This document shows, piece by piece, positions 45,961 to 57,919 of a stretch of 64,000 nt of DNA. The first letter of the stretch is position 1. Each line of letters starts with the position of its first letter. This DNA comes from Stenogyne calaminthoides (taxonomy: Eukaryota > Streptophyta > Magnoliopsida > Lamiales > Lamiaceae), in assembly GCA_037126765.1 (NCBI GenBank), contig JBBCBC010000030.1:1226453-1290452 (forward strand), in the 5' to 3' direction. The notes under the pieces are model-generated. The model had not been told where the DNA came from. It searched no databases and saw nothing but the letters and a program-made list of their open reading frames with translations. The position numbers and the translations under genes are program-made.

Positions 45961-47807
45961 TGTTGGGATAACATATGTCAGGATCTATCGGGATGACCTC
46001 ATAAACACAAATTTAAATTAACAATTATTACTATCATGAATTTACCTAAGTGAATTCAAATAATAATCAATCCAACAACAACATGCAAATAATATTTCGC
46101 GTAAAAGATCCTAGCATGCGGAATTTCTAGGAGTTTACATAAACGTACCCATTGGAGAGACGATATGAGACAGACAGGATCAAGTATCTGGATACCCACC
46201 AATAGTCCTTCTCAAGTATTCCCAAGTCCTCGTCCAATAACCCCGGTGGAAGGTTCTCCGATGAACGATTTATAAAACAAAGGAAAAAATAAAAATATTG
46301 TTGCACCACCTTTGTGAATTTCTAATATTTCCAACGCATGGAACAACTAGTTGGAGATGAAAAATTCATCCCCTATTTATAAGAGAGGGGGTTTCGAAAT
46401 TTTGGAGCACAATTAGGGCTAGGAAAGATCTTTTCTTGATCTCCAAGAAATCTTGAATATATCCAATATATTCTTCTTTCCATGTGCATTTTTCCACAAA
46501 AATCTCACACCCTTATTCATCCTATTTTTTCTAAAATTTTCAAGAAGATTTGCAAGATTGGATCTTTCTTGAATTTATGAGATATTCTTGTATTCCAAGA
46601 ATACATATCTTTCTCCATAAAATCTTTCCAAGAAAATCTTTCTTCCCTTTCTTATACATAATTTTCAAAAAAAATCAATTAAAGAAGCCTAGTGGGAGTT
46701 TTCTTGAATTTATGAGATAATCTTGTATTCCAAGAATACATTATCTCTTTTCCATAAAATCTTTTCAAGAAAATTCTTCTCCCTCTTCTTTTTAATATTT
46801 TCGAAAATTTCAAGGAAATATAAGCAACAATAGTTTATTTTATTTTAAGCACCTTTTATTTATTGGACTATAATTGGGCTACTTGAGGGGGCCTTTAGAA
46901 GAATTAAGATGGACCTTCCAATGGACTTCTGAATTTCAATATTGAGCCACAATATAATTTAGCCCATTAATATTAATTAATATCACTATATAATTAATAT
47001 TGCACTATCCAATCTTAACCCATATTACGGTAATATGGCTCCCGGTTATAAATTCCCGTGTTTAAGATTATTTAGTCCATTAATTAATTAAGCCACTGAA
47101 AAGCTTTATATTAATTAATATCTTTATCCTTGGAGTAAGGACAGTCCAGCTATATTATCCATACCAGAAAATTAATTCCACTTGCAAGATTTGGTATGAT
47201 AAAGGTTCCGGGCCCACCAAGGGGACCAATCAAGCAAGACATAGCAAGCACACGATTCTCTGTATTAATTTAGCAACTGTCGTGCAATTAATATTATTGC
47301 CCAATTTATAGGGTATCGAAGTCGCAATGATTTTCTTCTCATTTATAAGTCAAAGCAATAACTACTAATCACACATAGTCCATATTAAGTGACAGAGATT
47401 AAGAAATCAACAACCACTGAGGTCTAACTCTTCATCCCTTAAGTCAGTGCGAATGAGTTTATCCTCTCTGTAGGTCCGCTTCAGCACATCGAATGCACTA
47501 GTGTAATCTCTTGGTCAAGACAAGTCAATCTGAGCCTTACACATCAACTTCTACCAATAAATTGTTCGGATCTATCTATGTTGTGAAACACGCACTCATT
47601 TACAAGTAACTGTTAACGTGATCTTCTGTGATCTGGTATCACTACGTTAACTACAATGTAATGCGTGCTATGAACGGTTTGCAATAAATATATATAACAT
47701 TCAATCATATTTAAAGCAACAGTGATAAACAATTTATTTCAGTAAATAAGTGTTTAATACATAGGTTATACAAAGTAAAAAGTATACTTTCACTTATAAC
47801 CCCAACA
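45961..47807 (-). repeat. right LTR (5' LTR) of the 9-kb copia element
   Basis: 1847 bp, TGTTGGG...CCCAACA. It differs from the left LTR by scattered substitutions and small indels, for example an added phrase GTTAACTACAATGTAATGCG near 47648. Confidence 0.92.
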
Positions 47808-47812
47808 AAATA

Positions 47813-49958
47813 TGTGATTTAAAATCTGGGGTACCTAAAGTATATTTGTTGATTAGATGAAGTCACGTGTTCATAGAGTGGTATTATGATATTTTGTTAT
47901 TCTTGTTGTCACTTGCTTCGCGGGATCCTCGTGTTATTATAATTTCATCAAAGTGGCCAAAGTTTTGTAAAGTAAATGACAATCTTATAGTGACTTTTGA
48001 CTAATGATTTCTGCTTCTTTTAATACATATGTGCTTTAAATCAAGTTCTAAATTCAGTTATTAGATTTCATTCTGTTTCATGGCACTTAAGTTCAGATCT
48101 TTGTTTTCATTATCTTTTTTATGGCTGTGTTTATTTATGTAGTGAGAGAGCCGTATCCGTACCACCCAAACTCAGATTGTTGTGCTCTAGCTCGTAAACA
48201 CCAAAATCCAGAAAGGCTTCAAAAATAATAAAATTGAAAAGCACACATTTCTCTAATTTTTATTGTTCAACTGCCACGTTTCTTCCTTGTAGTCTACTTC
48301 GCAATTAATTTAGTGGCAGCAATTTCCTGTTGTGGTCAAGGTAACAAAAATATAATGTCCCAAATCCTGCAAAAGTTTGGATTGATAATTAAATTAAATG
48401 TACTGCTTTTCTTATCTTTTCTTCCCCTAATCCTGTTTAAATGTGATTATAGGTGTCTATATGAGTGCTACAATATTATTCAGGAACTCCTCATTCCCTA
48501 ATCCTGTTTACTCAATCTTACCTTGTTTACCCGGAGCCTGATTTTTGGAGCAAGTCTATTGTTTCTCTCTGCCCATTAGAGGTATGATTGTACATTCAAT
48601 TCCTGATTTTTCCTCAGTAAATGAAAGAACTGGTTGAAGAGATCCTTAAAATTGCGCAAACCTTTGTTTGTATATGCTTTTTGTTCCTTTGGGTAGTCAT
48701 TAAGTTCATTGATAATTTTGTTTTCTCTTGATTATTTCCTTTAAAGTGTATTATATATTTTTGTTGGTCAAATATTGCACTGTAATGAGAACATAATTGT
48801 CATATAGATAATGATTGAAACTCTTGTTTCTTTTCTTCATTTACAGAAAGTATGCTGCATGGTTGCACCCAATTTTAGCTTCTAAAATTAAGACTACAAA
48901 CAACTACCAGTCTACCATAATAGCAATTATCATATCTTTACATGTTTCAATAAAAAAAAATCAGTTATTGTATCTCTATGATACAGAACCTTTATCTTAT
49001 AAATGCATGCTCCTCTAACTTGCTTCATGTGTGCACTTTTGTTTTGTGTAATAGCTGTATTTGTTCATCTTCTGTGGATTTTTTGTACCAACTATTATGG
49101 AAATATGGTGCCTGTACCTTCTTTTATTAGTGTCTTAAAGCAGTATTAATGCCAGATAGCTGGTGAACTATACACAATCTATCTATGTATAGAGTACTGA
49201 TGTAGAGCCGGTTGGTGAGTTTCTTATGGTACACCTAGTTTATTCACTTGTGATAAAAACTTTGATTTTTGGGTTTTGTACTCTTCTTAATAACATTATA
49301 TTCTGTCTATGTATCTTGAAGGCTTTACTTCATTTAATACTGAGTTACATTGACAGTTATGGCCTATGGGAGAGCATACTGGATTTAATTCATAAGGGGT
49401 TCGACCTTGCTGTTCCAGCACCCATGTCTAATCTTATAGATGATCACTTAAGTTGGTTGAAATAGTTATATAAATTTAGCTGCTGTTTTTCTTTTGAAAT
49501 GTTGAAATTTAGCATTGATATAAGGGTATAATTTCTGCGCATAGTGCCTACGAAAACACATTTAGTAATATAAATAAGTTTATATATAGGTGGATTTATG
49601 ACAGTAATGTGATCACTTGAAGGTTAGATGATGCATATGTTTTAACGTAGTTGGTTTTGAGCCTTCGAGCTCATGAAGCATGTGCAGGTTCATATGTGTC
49701 TTCCTGAAATTATATATTTCATGGGATCTGATATAAATTTACAAATGTGGGAATATAAAGACTGGTGTTGCTATCTTGAAATTTTCTATATTTCTAGTAG
49801 TCATTAGTTTTGCAAAAGTAGATCGTTATATTGAATGAAGAATGATTCATCAACCTTTGTATAGTCAGACACCATGTAATTAGGATCGACATCCTTTTTT
49901 CATTCTGCATATTTATCTCTTTGTTTTAATTAACTAATCGGTTGAATTTATTCATTAG
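47813..49958. other. interior of the CACTA element, unassigned
   Basis: T-rich, intron-like sequence with short open pieces (for example 48313-48501 and 49226-49465) that match no family I recognise. It probably includes introns of the captured gene. No firm exon could be placed before 49959. Confidence 0.35.
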
Positions 49959-50963
49959 GATGTTTTCTAACTGAAGAAGCTTGGAGACTTAGGCCTTGTA
50001 GCAAAAGCCAGTCGTTCATCACAACCCATGATATGTAAACCAGCCGCTTTAACCGTTACAAAAGTCTTCAACGCGTTTCGGGTTATTGCTAAGGTACTTT
50101 GTTTTAATTGTATTTGGGTTTAGTTATATTTACTGCAGATCTTTCTCTGGTAATCTTCTTGTATTTATTATTTTGGGTCTCTAATCCAGATGCAATGTTA
50201 TTCATTACTAATGTTGCACCATAAAAATTAGTCCCACTGTTGATTTAGAACACTGTTTATACCCATATCAAAGGGTCTGATGCATATTCAACCAATACTT
50301 GTTTACCTTGTGCGTTGTAGTGTATGTAATAGTTTTAGATATTTCTAGTAAGTTTCAACCTAGAATATCCCCTTAATCATAGCTTGTAAGTTGTAACACA
50401 GTATTTTAGTAAAACTTGTGAAAAAGGAGAAGGCGAAGATTAAAGGAATATGAATAATCTTGATATTCTTTCTAACTTTTGAAGAAGTGGGGAAAGCACT
50501 TGACAAATCAAATGTAAAATGTGGTTGCAAACCCCTCCCTCCCGTTTATTCCCTTCTCCTCTGCCCAAGACAAATAAAAACTTGTCTACTCACCCTTTTC
50601 GAAATGAAGGGCTTTGATTTCTTCATATATTTTCCCATTTTTATCACACCTTTCATTTACGATAGATGAGTTTCCAAGGTGAGACCATGCCTCATGCATT
50701 ATAGATGAGTTTCCAAGGTGAACTTGAACATTTCTACAGTTGCTGCTTTAATTGGCTTGTTGGAGGATTCTAATTCTGTCTTGTTATTTTTGTATAGTGA
50801 GAGCGCAACAAGTGTTGTTTGTCCTTGGAATGATGTAGATTTTCTTGGGTAATGTGTACAGGAATCTGTCAAAGATAGTAAAGAGAAGAAAAAGAATCAC
50901 ATTAAGGCACTATTAGTTGGAGCCACTGATTGCGAACCTCAATTTTTGATTTGTTTCCTCCAG
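49959..50963 (+). pseudogene. LIG1: captured DNA ligase I gene fragment (two exons)
   Basis: The exon 49959-50093 (acceptor TTCATTAG, donor AAG|GTACTTTG) reads KKLGDLGLVAKASRSSQPMI then CKPAALTVTKVFNAFRVIAK. The exon 50862-50963 (acceptor GTGTACAG, donor CTCCAG|GTATTC) reads ESVKDSKEKKKNHIKALLVG then ATDCEPQFLICFLQ. Both match the conserved adenylation-proximal region of eukaryotic DNA ligase I in order, with intron phases that join in frame. DNA ligase I seals nicks in replication and repair in the nucleus. Only about 75 codons are present. A TAA lies in frame at 49968-49970 at the start of the first exon. The catalytic KxDG motif and the rest of the enzyme are absent. It is host sequence carried by the CACTA element and not a working gene. 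Confidence 0.85.
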
Positions 50964-51599
50964 GTATTCTCGTTCACTGCTTAGGATTTTCCATTAGTTT
51001 TTGTTAATAAATTATTTGTTTTAGATGAGTATCTCTAGTTCTTAACAGGGTTTCTAATTGCTTTTTACTTGAGGTTTCTTTCTGGAGTTATACATCTATA
51101 CTTGGAGTGAAGCTAATAGTTGCTACCATTCTTTAACTTAAAATTTGCTATGTAATGCAGATCAGGCCAGGGATGAACAAGGTAGAAGATGCCAGAGATT
51201 TCTTTCTAGAGGTATACATCTATACATGGTTTCTTGCAATAGTTAAAATATATCGAGCTAAATATTTGATCCTTCATCTGTATTGAGAATCTATATCTTG
51301 CAGGAAATTCATCGGTGTGTCTGTTAAAATAGCTCTCTGTGAAAGAAGAAGATGTCTTAAAAATGCATGGATAATGATGTGAAGATTGAATTTTGGCTCA
51401 TGAATTGTACTTGGACACGATTTTTTTTTTAATAAGTAGTTGTATTTATATGGATTTTTTAATGCATTTGAACAACATTATGATGATTGATTGGTATTGA
51501 GTGAATTTTTGGATTGGTTGATATTTTTGTGACAATTTATTGTTATTTTAAATTAAATTTTCAACTTATTACAAGATCAAAAAAAAAAAAAAACAGAGG
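50964..51599. other. interior of the CACTA element, unassigned
   Basis: T-rich. A short piece resembling TTTCTTTCT(A/G)GAG(G/T)TATACATCTATAC occurs twice (51075-51105 and 51200-51225). No further ligase exon is recognised. Confidence 0.35.
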
Positions 51600-51955
51600 T
51601 TGTACATACTATAACGGTTGTCTATTTGTTATAACAACGGTTATAAATCGTTGTCGTAGGGCGTTATTACAACGGTTCTTTCAAATTTATAACAACGGAT
51701 ATACGCAGTTGTCTTAGACATTTTTAACAACGGGTCAAATAAGCATATAACAACAGCTTCCCCCCGTTGTCGTAGATATTTACGACAACGGGTTACTATG
51801 AGTTAACATAACGGTTAAAAACCGTTGTAATAAAAACCTACGACAACGGGGATTACCCGTTGTCAAATGTTTGGGACCTACGACAACACCAGCATCCACA
51901 ACGGGAAAAATAGATACGACAACGGGAATTACCCGTTGTCGTATCCAGTTTTTGG
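51600..51955. repeat. right subterminal ACAACGGG repeats of the CACTA element
   Basis: At least ten ACAACGG or CCGTTGT motifs in both orientations, matching the left set. Confidence 0.88.
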
Positions 51956-51962
51956 CATAGTG

Positions 51963-53126
51963 CACACTTAAACTCTATGTTTAATCATCATCGTCGTCAT
52001 TTACATCACAAATTAATCTTGTATGTAATTGTTCGTACGTATTAGACGGGACTCCAATTTAATATTTTAAGCTTCAGCTCAATCTTACCATATGCTTTCT
52101 CTCATCATTGAAATTTATTTATAAATTCTAAAACCTCGAACTGAAGAGATTTGATCGATTCATATAACTAGGTCAAATTTTGTGTGGGAATAAAAATTTA
52201 CCTAAATTTTTCTTAAGTGTCGGCGTTGTTGTTGTTTTTTTTTTTTTTTTTTTTGACAGGCTAGGTGTCGACGTCGTTGGTTGAGGCTTTTACAATTATA
52301 TTTCTCTTTCAAATCGAATTAATTTTGTTTTTTATTCGGTAATAGGCAGCGGACGACGGGATGTGTTCTTCAAAATTAGAACTTGTATTTTCTAAAGAAC
52401 ACGTCTTCATTATTAAAATTGAGGAAGAAAAATCCTAATCGCAAACCTTATCTTTACCAGAAACTGACGAAACATAGCAATAAATTCGATAATGGTAATG
52501 GTGGCGGAAGAGTCCCCGACGAGTTTACGGGCCGTCAATTTTCTGGTATATGATAGTGAAGTTGAGGATAAATATTAATTTGATAAATTATTTAATAAAA
52601 TATAACTATTTAAAAAAAAAGATGGGTTGTTAAGATAATTTTGTAAATGGATAATTGTATTTTTTAAATTATTGAATTTATTAGAGCAGTACGACATTAC
52701 GATGCAAAACGATGGTCAGTACAATACAAAACGATAGTTAATACAACGCTTAATACAATAGGTAGAAAGTTATTAATTAATTTTAAGCCTTTAAATTTTA
52801 GATATAGTGGTTCAGATTAACTGACTATTAACCGTTAGTACGACACCCTGACTGCAGTAAAAAACAATATTGCCTTTTTGTTTCTTTGCAATGTTCCGAT
52901 AAGTTGGGCCATCTTTAATTAAATCAATTGGAACTCCCAGAATCTCTGAATATCTCAAAACGACCAAATTCCAGATTAAACGCGTTATGACTTATGATTC
53001 TGATTCAAATTATTTGTATTCAGTCCTCTTAATTATTTCCGTAGTAATTATAACTTTAACCCATTTTTTCTTTTTTATTAATTATTAAATTTTGGCTATT
53101 CTTAAAATTGGAAAGACTGCAATATT
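51963..53126. other. intergenic, no gene seen
   Basis: AT-rich, with an 18-T run near 52236. A part near 52880-52940 (ATAAGTTGGGCCATCTTTAA) is repeated at 61640-61680, so this flank and the one left of the CACTA element belong to the same duplicated segment. No coding frame is recognised. Confidence 0.5.
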
Positions 53127-53394
53127 TGTTAAAATTGAAATGACGAACAAGAAGAAGAAGATATTTTGGTTTCGAGTGTTGTATATAACTTAACTCCAAG
53201 AACACGAGTACACTATTTATACACATATGAAGAAGACTCTAGAAGTCTTGACATTAAAATATGATCATACTAATCTTGCTAATTAACAATGGAATCACAC
53301 TAATCTTGCTAATAAATATCCAAATTAATGTAATATTTACATAATAATATTCATCACTCCCCCTCAAGTTGAATCGTGAAGATTACGAACACCC
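53127..53394 (-). mobile_element. copia LTR end fragment in psi-F
   Basis: It runs TGTTAAAATTGAAATG...AATATTCATCA (53127-53356), followed by CTCCCCCTCAAGTTGAA. On the minus strand that last part is a purine-rich tract directly before an LTR, the usual 3' end of a Tnt1-like copia element. Receptor-kinase sequence begins straight after it at about 53395, so the rest of the element is lost. Confidence 0.65.
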
Positions 53395-53949
53395 AATTCG
53401 GATTTTTCAGCCCTGAAAATTCCACGAATCGTCGGTTTGTAGGCATATGGTACAAGAATATCCCAGTTTAGACAGTGGTTTGGGTTGCAAACAGAGAAGT
53501 TCCTCTCACAACCAAATCAGGTGTCGTAAGTGTCACAGAGCCTGGAATCCTGGCCCTATTCAACGACACTAACGGCACCATCATATGGTCGTCCAACGCC
53601 ACGAGCTCCCTTCAAAATCCAGCCGCGCGATTGCTGGATTCAGGTAATCTCGTGGTGATGAATAGCCAGGAGAATTTGGTGTGGCAGAGTTTCGATTATC
53701 CATCGGACACGTATATACCGAGCAACATGACCTTGGGATGGAACTACGTAACAGGGGTGGAGACTTACCTCACATCATGGAGAAGCAATGACGATCCTTC
53801 TCCAGGGGAATTTATGCTTCATTTCGATCCAACTGGATATCCGCAGGTTTTAGTCAAACGGGGCGAAGACGTGCAGTATAGGATGGGGCCCTAGAAGGGT
53901 CTACGATTAAGTGGCACACCAGACATAGGGGATGATCCCCCACAAACGA
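53395..53949 (+). pseudogene. S-domain receptor kinase pseudogene psi-F, part 1
   Basis: It starts in the B-lectin domain (FFSPENSTNRR... with a stop before TVVWVANREVPLTTKSGV) and is then open from 53475 through NDTNGTIIWSSNATSSLQN, FDYPSDTYIPSNMTLGWNY, GVETYLTSWRSNDDPSPGEF to VQYRMGP, where TAG (53893-53895) replaces the Trp of GPWNGLRLSG. Similarity continues to the copia insertion at 53950. The signal peptide is missing. It is closest by eye to psi-E and B1/B2. Confidence 0.85.
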
Positions 53950-54483
53950 TGGTATAAGTTTTATAGATATACAAATGTACATAAAATTGTGATGGAAAAC
54001 AAAATAAAAAAATAAAGAGAAAAATACTGTAAAACAAAGAAATGATTAAAGAAGGCAGAGTAGCCCCTTTTCCGGGTTCAGGGCGGCCTCTCGGTTCCAG
54101 GTGAAGTATCCCACTATGCTACACGAACAGACTCAAAAGTCACCCTCACACAAATCCTCTCTTTGGTAGCAAACTCTTTTCTCTTCTTAGCAGTACCAAA
54201 GACTGCAATGTTAACCACATTTGAATAGCAAGAGCAGCAACTCTTTTTATAGCAATGAGAACCCACGATTTCCGGCGGTAAGGCCATGATTTTCGGTGAA
54301 GGAAAAGAAAAGTAAATCGTTGGTCAGAAGGGAGATGAGAAGAGAGAAGTTGCGCAATAGCTAGGGTTTTGTGAGGAATGAATATTGATACTATAAGGTC
54401 ATGGGCCAAAGACACATGTGGGTTGTTTTAAGGAAGCCATCCATTTATTAATTAAATGGGGCTACACTACAATAGGCCCAACA
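53950..54483 (-). repeat. 3' LTR of the psi-F copia element
   Basis: 534 bp, TG...CA, including an intron-like A-rich left part and CTCTCGGTTCCAGGTGAAGT. No second LTR is present in the window. Confidence 0.75.
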
Positions 54484-54859
54484 TTTCTCCACCTTCTTTG
54501 GTCCATTCCCACAAAATGACATCATCATTTCACCTTTTCTTGGAACCGAAGGGCTTACTTTCATCACTACCCGTAAAACCTGCACAAGCAACACACATGT
54601 TAGTAGAATAGGTCCCAGCAAACCTGTATGATAAAACACACAAGTTAAATACAGGTTTTATACACTTTTGACAAAAAATAGAGGCAGTAATAAGTGCTAA
54701 AAAATACTGACCCTATCCCCAAATACACAACAAACAGATGATATTAATCAACCGAATCGAAATTCAAAAGTCTCATGCAAATTTTAAACTTATCCAGATT
54801 TAAACATTTAGTTCCAATGTCGGAAGGAATCTTTTCAGAAGCAATTTTCACAAGTTCAA

Positions 54860-56257
54860 TTATGTCTTTTTCAATGATATCTCACGAATGAAATGAAATC
54901 TAACATCAATATGCTTAGTTCTATCACGAAAAACAGGATTTTTGCACAATTGAATGGCAGATTGACTGTCAGAATACACAACTTTCTTCTTAAGAAAACC
55001 AATTTCAGTGATAAGTCCTTTTAACCAGATAGCCTCTTTTACAACTTCAGTGATAGCAAAATACTCAGACTCGGTAGTAGACTGAGCAACAACATGCTGT
55101 AATTGAGATTTCCAACTAATACAAGAACCACACAAGGTAAAAACATAAGAAGTAATTGATTTTCTATTATCTCTATCATTTTCATAATTTGAATCCACAT
55201 AGCCAACCAAATTGACATCATTAGCAGATCTGGAAAATTTAAGACCAACATTTGTTGTACCTTACAAATACCTTAGAAGCCATTTCATGGCCTCCCAATG
55301 AGTCTTACCTGGATTTGACATATATCGACTCAAACAACTTATGGCATAAGCAACATCAGGTCTAGTACTCACCATTAAATACATAACAGACCCCACAACA
55401 TTTGAATAAGGCACGTTTTTCATAGCATCAATTTCAGAATCAGTATTGGGGCACTGATCCTTACTTAGCACAAAATGAGCAGCTTGAGGCACACTAACAG
55501 GTTTAGCAGAAGACATGGAAAATCTTTCTAACACTTTTTCCACATAAGAAACCTGATTTAACAGCAAAGTATGCAACTTCCTATCTCTATCAATGTTCAT
55601 GCCAAGTATTTTCTTTGCATCCCCAAGATCCTTCATTTCAAAGTTATCACATAAACTCTTTTGGACATGCTCAATTGCCTTTATGCTAGGACTTACTAAA
55701 AGCATATCATCCACGTAAATGAGCAGAAAGAAAGGAATATTGGCATCATATTTGAAGTATATACAATGATCATAAGAACTTTTTTTGAAATTCAAAGACA
55801 TCATGCAAGGATCAAACCTCTTATTCCATTGTCTAGGAGACTGTTTTAGGCCATAAAGAGATTTTTTAAGCAGGCAAACATGATTTGAGAATTTAGGATC
55901 AATAAAGCCTTCAGGCTGCTTCATATAGATATTTTTATCCAAATCACCATGCAAAAAAGCAGTTTTAACATCCATTTGTTTCAATTCCCAATTGAAATGG
56001 GCAACCAAAGCAAACATAATTCGCACAGTTGTAAATTTCACCACAGGAGCAAATATTTCATTATAATCTACCCCCTCTTTTTGAGTAAATCCCTTAGCCA
56101 CTAACCTAGCTTTGTATTTGATTTTATCAACCTCATTCTTGATTTTAAACAACCATTTGCAATCAACAATAGAGCAATTAGCAGATTTAGGAACAAGAAT
56201 CCAAGTATTGTTAACATGCAAAGACTTCATTTCATCATATTGCATCAATCCATCCAC
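54860..56257 (-). pseudogene. copia reverse transcriptase and RNase H
   Basis: Reverse transcriptase, open from 56257 to 55262: NTWILVPKSANCSIVDCKWL, RLVAKGFTQKEGVDYNEIFA, QMDVKTAFLHGDLDKNIYMK, KKSLYGLKQSPRQWNKRFD, LLIYVDDMLLV (active-site YVDD intact) and a C-terminal stretch with GSVMYLMVSTRPDVAYAISC. RNase H follows at 55210-54860 in another frame: GYVDSNYENDRDNRKSITSY, STTESEYFAITEVVKEAIW, YSDSQSAIQLCKNPVFRDRT and HIDVRFHFIREI. One break separates the two parts near 55260. Confidence 0.9.
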
Positions 56258-57443
56258 TAGATTTATCAGATTTCAAAGCTTCCCTGTAGGTTTTAGGCTC
56301 ATTATCATTTAACTCAAAAACTTGAAATGCATGAGTATCCATATAATAGCCATCAAATCTTAAGGGCCTCCTAACATGCCTTCTAGGTCTATTATTGGCT
56401 CCACCTTGCAAATTATCATCATTCACATTCTCAAGATTATCAGGCACATTATTAAACTCATTTTCAGCAATTTCATTGTCATACTCATCTTCGTTCTCAT
56501 CACTATCATTCTCAAGTTTAGGCATATCATGCTCCACCTCATTAGAAGTATTCTGAAAATTATGTAAAGGCATAGAGGCAGGTAAACAAGGAAAATCATG
56601 CTCATTAAAAGTAACATCTCTACTTATGATAACCTTGTAACCATGCTCATCGATAGACCACAATCTATAACCTTTAACACCATCAGGATAGCCAAGAAAG
56701 ACATACTTTTTAGCACGAGGTTCAAGTTTATCGAGTTTTTGATGAACAAAAGCAGCACAACCAAACACTTTGAGATTAGACAAGTCAATTTTCTTACCAT
56801 AGAAAACCTGCTCAGGACATTTTCCATTCAAAGGCACAGAAGGGGATCTATTTATCAAATAAACAACAGTGCAAACAGCTTCACCCCAAAACTTTTTAGA
56901 AAGACGACAAGTAGCAAGCATGATTCTAACTCTTTCTATTATAGTACGATTCATTCTTTCCACAACCCCATTTTGTTGAGGGTTATAAGGAACAATATTA
57001 TGCCTTTGAATACCAGATTTAGCATAGAAATCATTCATTTGAGCATTACAAAATTCCAAGCCATTATCAGTTCTAAGCACTTTGACTTTCTTACCAGTTT
57101 GGTTTTCAATAAGAGATTTCCAAGCACTGAATTTAGAAAACACATCAGATTTATTTTTCAACAAAAACACCCAAACTTTCCTTGAGAAATCATCAACAAG
57201 AGATAAGAAGTACAAATTTCCACTTTGAGTGGGCTCACTAGCAGGTCCCCATACATCAGCATGTATATATTCAAACACATCTTTGCATTTAGAAGTATTA
57301 GGGGAGGGAGAAACAGGAAATTTCACTTTATGTTGTTTGCCAAGAACACATGCATCACAAAAAGGTAAATTTGAAATTTTATCAGCACCAAAAGACCCTT
57401 CCTTTTGCAAAACTTCTAACCCTTTATTACTCATATGCCCCAA
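56235..57443 (-). pseudogene. copia integrase
   Basis: A 402-codon open frame on the minus strand with CDACVLGKQHKVKFPVS (zinc-binding end), YIHADVWGPASEPTQSGNLY (first Asp), VLRTDNGLEFCNAQMNDFY (second Asp) and YNPQQNGVVERMNRTIIERV (Glu), then KVFGCAAFVHQKLDKLEPRA and the C-terminal part with a long acidic linker. All three catalytic residues are present. It overlaps the reverse transcriptase frame by 23 bases in a different frame, so the polyprotein is broken here. Confidence 0.9.
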
Positions 57444-57919
57444 CCTTTTATGCCATAAAACAGTTTTGTCCCTCTAGACAAGTTAGCAACATTAAGCACC
57501 TCAGGTTTAGCACAATAAACATACAAATTATTCCTTTTCTCAGCTTTGAAAATCACAAGGTTTGCCTTCAAAATTTTCATGCATCCCTTACCCCACTTAC
57601 CTTCCAACCCATCTTCTTCGAGTACAACACAAGACATAAGATTATTGCAAAGAGCAGGAACATATCTCACATTTTTCAGAGTATAAACCACACCAGAATT
57701 GAAACTCAAAGTGATACTATCAGTACCAAGCACATCACACTTCTTTTCTTTTGTCATAGAAACAAAACAATTTTGAACATTTTCAAAAGAAGTAAATAGT
57801 TCCTTGAAAGGAGTCATGTGATATGTGCAACCAGAATCAATGAGTCATTCATGCTAAAAGATTGCACAGAATTCACACTAGGTTCAGTAACCATCATAAC
57901 ATCACCAACATCTTCATAA
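57431..57919 (-). pseudogene. copia GAG-pre-integrase and protease end
   Basis: The minus-strand frame 57431-57817 reads FENVQNCFVSMTKEKKCDVL, GTDSITLSFNSGVVYTLKNV and RYVPALCNNLMSCVVLEEDG, the segment between protease and integrase in copia polyproteins. It is cut from the upstream gag by the CACTA element at 57920. Confidence 0.8.

Larger units (their letters stand above)
38809..47807 (-). mobile_element. Ty1/copia retrotransposon, 9.0 kb, degenerate, complete ends
   Basis: LTRs at 38809-40629 and 45961-47807 both begin TGTTGGGATAACATATG and end TATAACCCCAACA. The 5-bp duplication AAATA lies on both sides (38804-38808 and 47808-47812). On the minus strand the primer-binding site TGGTATCAAAGC adjoins the right LTR and a purine tract (TATAAGTGGGATAT) adjoins the left. 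The coding order gag, protease, integrase, reverse transcriptase, RNase H is that of copia. All frames are broken. The LTRs differ by many substitutions and indels, so the insertion is not recent. Confidence 0.93.
37884..51962. mobile_element. CACTA (En/Spm) element carrying DNA ligase I exons, split by a copia element
   Basis: The ends are near-perfect inverted repeats: CACTATGCCAAAAACTTG on the left and, inverted, CACTATGCCAAAAACTGG on the right. Both subterminal regions (37905-38070 and 51600-51955) are filled with ACAACGG / CCGTTGT motifs in both orientations, the usual transposase-binding pattern of CACTA elements. Without the nested copia element it is about 5 kb. No transposase is seen. 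The flanking triplets (GTT and CAC) do not match, so no clean target duplication is visible. The interior has a GC-rich leader-like segment (38120-38430) and DNA ligase I exons. Confidence 0.82.

Noticed and set aside
49226..49465. 79-codon frame ending near LAVPAPMSNLIDDHLSWLK
   Set aside because: I could not place it in DNA ligase I or another family, and there are no convincing splice borders.
56598..57185. 195-codon frame on + opposite the copia integrase
   Set aside because: Shadow of the integrase reading frame on the other strand.
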